Origin: Flammula alnicola
Lineage: Eukaryota > Basidiomycota > Agaricomycetes > Agaricales > Strophariaceae
NCBI GenBank assembly: GCA_015499995.1
Contig: JADNRV010000152.1
Span: 62,001-126,000 of the forward strand
Length of the DNA stretch: 64,000 nt
Direction: 5' to 3'
Shown here one piece after another: positions 58,301 through 64,000 of the stretch. The notes below the pieces were generated by a model. That model was not told the DNA's origin. It ran no database searches and saw nothing but the letters and a program-made list of their open reading frames with translations. Both the position numbers and the translations under genes were made by a program. Each line of letters opens with the position of its first letter. Position 1 is the first letter of the stretch.

Positions 58301-58668
58301 CAGGAAAGAAGTTCCTGGTTGCTGGGTGAGACAAAAGCGCTTGAAAATAGATCGACAGAGTGGAAATTGGAGGAACGATCGCTCAACAATGGATCATGGA
58401 AATAAGGTGCACCACAGTGAGGTGAAGGATATGGAGACAAGGGTGGAGGAGAAAAAAGACGTCTGGGTGTTGCAATGAGACGTCCAGTAGGTGTTGCAAA
58501 AAGACCCGGATTGACAGTTGTACCAGGAGAGCTCGGTCCGTGGGCACCTCGACTTGCAAGCGGTGTTACAGGAAAGAAAGCGTGGCCCCTCGGTGTTAAA
58601 TCGTCTGTCGCAGAAGGTCCTGGAGGGTGAACGTTCTTTGAAGGAAGTTGAGAACCTTTGGTTGGCAT
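55349..58668 (-). CDS. large protein with C-terminal HxD...H 2OG-Fe(II)-dioxygenase-like domain (949 aa)
   Basis: Ten exons (58333-58668, 57478-58289, 57299-57423, 57135-57248, 56899-57085, 56438-56849, 56312-56385, 56050-56254, 55815-55988, 55349-55759). The N-terminus is Pro/Ser-rich. A repeat of GADGDAGADND units and then RGRGRGRGRGRG follow. The middle is helical. The last 140 residues contain NFNVCTRIHRDVND (His857, Asp859), GGDICFLEPGIRLQLLCGDM, KLSHFNMNF (His907) and GERASLVLHSD (Arg916), which fits the double-stranded beta-helix iron site HxD...H with a 2-oxoglutarate-binding Arg. Many mushroom genomes carry such genes near transposons, and TET/JBP-type DNA oxidases are one relative to consider. 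Substrate unknown. A possible extra upstream exon begins at the ATG at 58941. Confidence 0.72.
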
Positions 58669-59611
58669 ACAGGAACAAATTAACTCACAAAGAACCTTTC
58701 ATTTTGGGGAGTTGGATAATTATAAAACATATTAGTATTATCTGTATACGTAGACTGCAAAAGAATAAATCTAACGTTCAATTGAATCAGGAGAGAAACT
58801 TACATTGGAGGTTGGCAGGGAACTGAGAGCTGCCTCCAACTTTGACGGAACATCTATCAAGTGCGGGGGAAGGCATGGTACATTGTTCAATAGCAAGATT
58901 AAACCGCGGAGTTCACAGGGATTTAGGAGGTCATGAGCCATGTGATTTTGGGAAGCAGTGTGGACTTGGAAGTATAATGGCGTCTTGTACAATGAGCGTG
59001 TGAAATCTCAGTCATGATGACTGAAAAAATGTTTCAGTCGATCCGGGCCGTTCATGAAGGACTTCATCCTCATTGGCGCTTGGCCACAAGGCATTGCGCT
59101 ACACTACGCAGCCAAAACCTCCAAAACGTCTGGATTTCGCATTATCGTAGCCTTCGGATTGCAGCAAAACTCTTCATTGAGTTTAATATCATCTCCGACA
59201 TCACTCCATGCATCACCAGCATCTTGGGTGTAGCCTTGGGCATCTCAATACTTCGACAAACCACTGCAAACCTCTGAACGAAGATGAAAGCATGCTCAGA
59301 CGACGAGACACCATCGTAAACAATTTCGAACAAGCATAAGTAGGAGGGAGTGTCGAGACCATCGCAGATATCACAGACGTCAGGACTTTGGCTACTACTT
59401 CCCATCTCTTCTCCGACATGACATCTGTCAACTCGTCGGCAATGCTGTCTGCTTCTGCCTGGGTGCAGCCTCCTTCATGACCATCTTGGTGTGGATCTCT
59501 TCTAACTTGCTCCCTTTGACCTTCTTTGGCCAGAAGAGAGTGATGAATCTGTGGAAAGAAAAGCGAAGAATAAGGTCTGCAGATAGACCAGAGCGAGTAT
59601 TGTGACATACG
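58669..59611. other. spacer with a possible upstream exon and unassigned frames
   Basis: On the minus strand an ATG at 58941 opens MAHDLLNPCELRGLILLLNN..., followed by a good donor (AAT|GTAAGT) at about 58800. It could be a 5' exon of the dioxygenase-like gene, but I could not connect the frames. Minus-strand frames at 59213-59611 continue from the ATPase pseudogene without recognisable family sequence. Confidence 0.35.
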
Positions 59612-62303
59612 TCCAAAGATGTTGCCGCCATCCATCACGATCCTCCCTGCAGCTTCCTTTGCATTCAAGATGGAGAACTTGCTCGGAGTTATGACTTCTA
59701 GGGTTTCCGCATCTCGTTGCATGGTTCTGGAACGGACAAGGGCGTGCCGTTTGACGGCACGGATGGATCGTTCATTCACTGAAAAGTGAGCCATGAGATC
59801 GAGACCTTCCATAGAAGAATTCGGCGCAGTAGGCTCACCTGGTTTACGTGGTTTCATGCACATTAATCCATCGGCTGTCTCTGGTTGATCCCAAGCGAAT
59901 GATAGCTAGAGAAAAACAAAAAAAAATGATAAACTCAAGATTCTTGATACCCGACAATGATATACTTACAGCGACACAAAGTTCGAACCCAAGATCTGTT
60001 AAGCACCATACATCAGTCTCGGAGGAAGGTATTAGAGCTTAAAATGTTCAACGTACTGATAACCAAGATGAGAATGGCAGAAAGAGGTAATGGAAGAGGC
60101 ACGACAACATCTAGCATATGGTTTAACAATTTTCGATCTCGATGAAGGACGAGGCCAGACGTACAAAGAAGCTGCAGGATGACTTCTGGAGTACTGTGCG
60201 AGAGAGTGTACCTGGTAGTGAGGGTGCGTGTTAGCATAGCTTCTTAGTCAATCTATCAATGAAACTTACTGGATAGAGCACTTCAAGTTGACGAAGATCT
60301 GGCGACCTTCAGCGACACCCTCTGAAAAGCAGAATGCTCGTCAGCACTGTTTAAAGTCGCCGAGGATACTATAACCATCTACTTACTGACGGTCGAAGCG
60401 AAATTATCATCTACATTTGTTTTAGCCTCGCTTTTTCTTGTTTAGAGATGAAATCAACCCACCAAGCAGGATCATATCAGCCGCCTATTTCGAAACATCC
60501 GATCCAGAATATTCATTGCAATTCCGAGGTCAGCCTGGTCAATGACAGACAGAAGTTAGCAAGAAGCACCAGCAATACCAGACCAAAAATTTCTTGCCTT
60601 TTTCAACGCAGGCGAGTCGTTGACGCCATCGCCAGTACTTTAATCAACATCAATATCTGCAAAGCGTCATCACAGAAACAACAGCTCTTACACTCCGATG
60701 ATATGTCCCAGAGCTTGTGCATAATCCGCAAGAGAACGAACTTTGATCCCACTGCCAGCCTTGCAAGTTATCGATATCATCTCCGTGTACAACGACCGCC
60801 GAGAATTCGTCCTCGTAGATCTCCTCTATGGTTCTTCCAGTCTTCTTCACGAGCGTCTTGCGTGTGTCACCGAGGATAAGATTGATCTTGCATGCGATAG
60901 CCTCGGCCTTCTTCGGATGGTCACCTACGAACAAATTCATGCCGTCAGCATGCAAACAAGAGAAAGAAAATCGGCAACAGCTACTTACCGGTGACCATCA
61001 TAACCTTAATTCCAGCAAGTCGCAGGGTACCAATAGCCTCGCGAACACCATGCTTGGGTGGATCTTCCAGCGAAACCAAACCAACGAAGCAATATTCGGT
61101 GATAGGGTATTGGTCGTCCGTCCTCGAGAAAGGATAGTCAACTGGGTATTGGTCACCAGGAAGCAGGTATTGGGCGCAAGCGATAACTCGGTGTCCTCTA
61201 GAGGCCATGTACTACGACATACGTCAACGTCAGATAAAGGACGGCCGAGTAAGGTTAGAGATGCTCACGTCGTACGCTTCGTTGTAATCTTCTTTGAACT
61301 GGTCGGTTATCGGAACCATCTGGCCATCTTTGAGGTATGTCGTGCATTTGGAGAGAACACGTTCAGGAGCTCCTTTGATATACGATGTCAGAACACCGGA
61401 GGCGTGAGGTTTGTCCAGCTGCACGTCGAAAGGTAACATGTCAGGAATTTAATTATGATGGTCATGGAAAGGCGATATTACTCACGATGACAAGAGCCCA
61501 TTTGTTGGTCGAGGTGAAAGGAACTAGATAGGCAGAAATACTATTACTAACGGATCAAAGAAATCACAAAGTTGAACTGGGCGTACCTTCGAAAACCTTG
61601 GGATGATTCTTAACATGGGCATCATAATCAGTTGGGATATGTCGTCCAGCAAATCGAGACAATCCAGTTTCAGTAGCATCTCCAGAATCGTCCTCTGATT
61701 GAAAGGCACGTCCGTCCTGTCGAATTTGACTCGACAATTGAGGGCAGCGATGTCGATCATCTCCCTCATCCCAGAGGCATGATCGAGAACTTTTCCATTG
61801 TCTGCTCGTCGTTATTCGACTGGAATGCAGAGCACATTTTTTCTCCGCTCCATAGATTCGTCACCTAAAATTTCAGAAAAGGTCAAGACATATTCACGAG
61901 CTGAAAGACATTGACACATACTGTCATTGGTTGCGAGTGAGAGTTCCAGTTTTATCCGTGGCGAGGAGGGTAAGCTAGAGCAGAATATAATTGAGAAATT
62001 GGTGTCAAGGTAATGATGAAAGCCAATTACCGAACCTGTAAACAATTAAGCCTAGGATAAAGAAAATAATTGGAAGCAGGCCTACGTACCAAGAGTCTCC
62101 ACACCCTGCAAATCCTTGACGAGCACGTTCTGCTTCGCCATACGCTTCGCAGCAATGGACAATAGAGGGTAACGACAGAAGGAAGACTTTCTGGCCAAAC
62201 GCCACCAGAATCGACACGGCGAAGGTGACAGTTGGGGCAGCCTGGCCTTGTACGCGGTCGTGATACCAACGACAAAGAAAACGATAGCGAAGATGCTGGT
62301 ATG
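59612..62303 (-). pseudogene. degenerate cation P-type ATPase (Na+/K+-type, class IIC-like)
   Basis: Blocks appear in the right order: a TM3-TM4 region with [33 protein letters not shown] (the phosphorylation site), FKGAPERVL-type SYIKGAPERVLSKCTTYL, LVSLEDPPKHGVREAI, MVTGDHPKKAEAIA, TGDGVNDSPALKK, ADLGIAMN, GRQIFVNLKCSIQYTLSH and a TM segment with PLPLPLSAILILV. Defects include frameshifts at the TM4 loop, directly after DKTGTLTRNQ, and before SGSDVSK; a TAG stop where SKEAADMILL is expected; and loss of about 40 residues before the TGDGVND motif. The N-terminal third is replaced by kinesin sequence. The gene cannot make a working pump. Confidence 0.78.
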
Positions 62304-62530
62304 GACATGTGAAGCCTTGTCTATGAGCGCATTGATCACTCGACCAAGGGTAAGCAAGCTTTGGTTGATCATCCCTGCTCCCATGCCTCTTGTTCTCTGC
62401 TCCTGAACGTCCAATGTTCTCGGATCCAGCCAAGTCCACAAGCTTCAATCTCCCAACCTTCAGCAATTGTTGCCCATCGTTGTCGTTTCCTTGATGTGGA
62501 TGGTTATGGAGATACCGAATGCGATCGACT
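62304..62530 (-). pseudogene. fragment of a kinesin-5 (BimC/Eg5-type) motor domain
   Basis: Kinesin motor motifs lie in successive frames: [32 protein letters not shown] (switch II, with DLAGSE) and, one frame over, [20 protein letters not shown] with KASHV. Everything before and after this part of the motor is missing. At least two frameshifts break it. At 62303/62304 it joins directly to ATPase membrane sequence on the same strand. Confidence 0.8.
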
Positions 62531-64000
62531 GGAGTGGTCGTTGAACTTGGTGGCAGTTCAACGACTCTGCCTTCTTCCTTCTCTGATTTGCGATGCTGGG
62601 CACTATTGACACTAGATTGGAGGAAATAGTGTCAGTTCCACCTCGTACGGTGGCAAATAACAAAACTTACACTGGCGTTTACGACCCTTGCCCTTTGGTT
62701 TAGGTTGGGCATCCATCAAGGCAGCATATTCAGGATCGGGGCCTTCTGACAAAGTTCAGCGTGCAACTCTCTGCAGTAGCCTGCTGCTTCGATTGCACGG
62801 AGCGCTTGCCTGGCAGCCTAATGACCAAGAGATAAGTTATGGCCTTTCTGATAGAGAACACACGTACCTGCTGTGGCTTCCTATGATTGTGGCAAGTGAA
62901 TGGGATGGATCTATATGCAAGGCATGTAGGTGTAGTCAGAGAGGCGGCGATGGCGATGGTGGCAATGGCCGGTGATACTCGGGAACAGTGGAAATGCCGG
63001 CCCGGAGTGGTAAGTACGTCAGGAGGTTCAAATATAGACTGCCTAACTTACACCAACCCACATACTATGCCTAACGAAGTCATTTGCACTCGAACCATTG
63101 TACCATCACAGAGATTTTCTGTCAAATCCAGGAATGGCGAGACCCCCGCCCCTTTCGCTTTCTATACAGCACATCTTCGCCCATCTCCTGACTTGGGCTC
63201 CGTCGGCGACCTCTACATTACGCAAGGAGGAACCCAGATTTTCTGGAAGAAATTCAGCAGGATGGAATGACAACCACCTGGAAGGGAGGTGGGAGGGAAC
63301 GGCCTTCGATTCCTCATCCCTGGATCCAGCATGATCCCAAGGGGTGGGCTCTGTCACCAGTACCCCATTGGGTGTCGAAGGAGGCAGATAATTTATTCCG
63401 AAGATGATATCTACCAAGCTGCAAGGTGGTTTGGGAAGATTATGGCCTGGTTCTTCGCTAGGCCTATAGATCTGACTATTGAGTAAGTCTACCCTGTCTA
63501 CATATTAGCTCATATCTAAACCACATTCAGTGTGAATTGATGAGCATGGCTCTTCCTCTCACCCATAGATCTGACTATGGAGTAAGTCTTATTTGTCTAC
63601 ATATCAGTATTGTGATAACTCACTGCGTCAGTTAGGCCCACTGGCTGAAAGATCGAAAGATGGATACATTGGGTTTGTGGCATGTAGCTTTCTTGGTTTG
63701 AGTGCACAGTTCCGAGTTCATTATGTATTCGGGTAGAATTCTCAATATTTATTTGTGTGGAGATAAGATTATATACACTATGGAGGATGGAGGATACAGA
63801 CACAAAGGGTCTCTACAGGGAGTTTGACGACAACCACGACACAGGCAAGACCGTCGGCGTTAAAAGGTGTACCTGCCATCCGCCCATGAGGGCATGCTCA
63901 CGCTCGACCCGTTGGCACACCGGCACTGCTTGCCATGCTCGACCGATACCCCAAGGAGCAAGACAGACTTCATGACCATCGAGGAGTATCTCCCACACAG
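62531..64000. other. no confident gene to the window end
   Basis: A minus-strand stretch near 62650-62745 reads EGPDPEYAALMDAQPKPKGK followed by GRKRQ and a donor-like GTGTAAG. It could be another gene fragment, family not recognised. Frames at 62887-63417 show no known motif. Around 63465-63490 and 63560-63590 a CATAGATCTGACTATGAGTAAGTC-like stretch is repeated about 100 bp apart. Confidence 0.4.

Overview
The window is nuclear DNA of a basidiomycete fungus, most likely an Agaricomycete. Genes carry many short introns (about 45-90 nt, GT-AG with some GC-AG). Several families are typical of mushroom-forming fungi: DUF6593, DUF6532 and HxD...H dioxygenase-like proteins, and a trichodiene-synthase-like gene. 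All exon joins were made by eye from splice signals, reading frame and remembered family alignments; no database search was run.

Layout. About 0-3.3 kb holds weak hypothetical ORFs and a diverged duplication. About 3.4-44 kb is gene-dense: monothiol glutaredoxin GRX5 (-), a nested inverted-repeat transposon in the promoter it shares with an HSD10-like SDR (+), three six-exon DUF6593 paralogues, a serine-rich protein, a single-pass membrane protein, a MetX-like hydrolase, HGH1 (-), SPT20 (+), a Sec72-like TPR protein (-) divergent from a DED1-type RNA helicase (+), dienelactone hydrolase (+), a cyclase-family metal hydrolase (-), tRNA 2'-phosphotransferase TPT1 (+), an RTC4-domain protein (+), two lineage-specific proteins and a KAT14-like GNAT acetyltransferase (-).

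From about 44 kb the character changes to accessory and decaying DNA. There is a frameshifted SDR pseudogene, then a 4.6-kb near-palindromic element (46195-50824) flanked by TA. Each arm of this element carries a minisatellite of CAG/CTG-armed hairpins. Next come a truncated trichodiene-synthase-like gene running into a tract of AAAG words that contains eight exact 42-bp repeats, a DUF6532 gene, a 949-residue gene with a C-terminal HxD...H dioxygenase-like fold, and a cation P-type ATPase pseudogene abutting a fragment of a kinesin-5 motor domain.

The core genes are housekeeping functions (Fe-S cluster handling, eEF2 folding, SAGA transcription, ER translocation, translation initiation, tRNA splicing) with no shared pathway. 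The most unusual feature is the palindromic element with its nested triplet hairpins.
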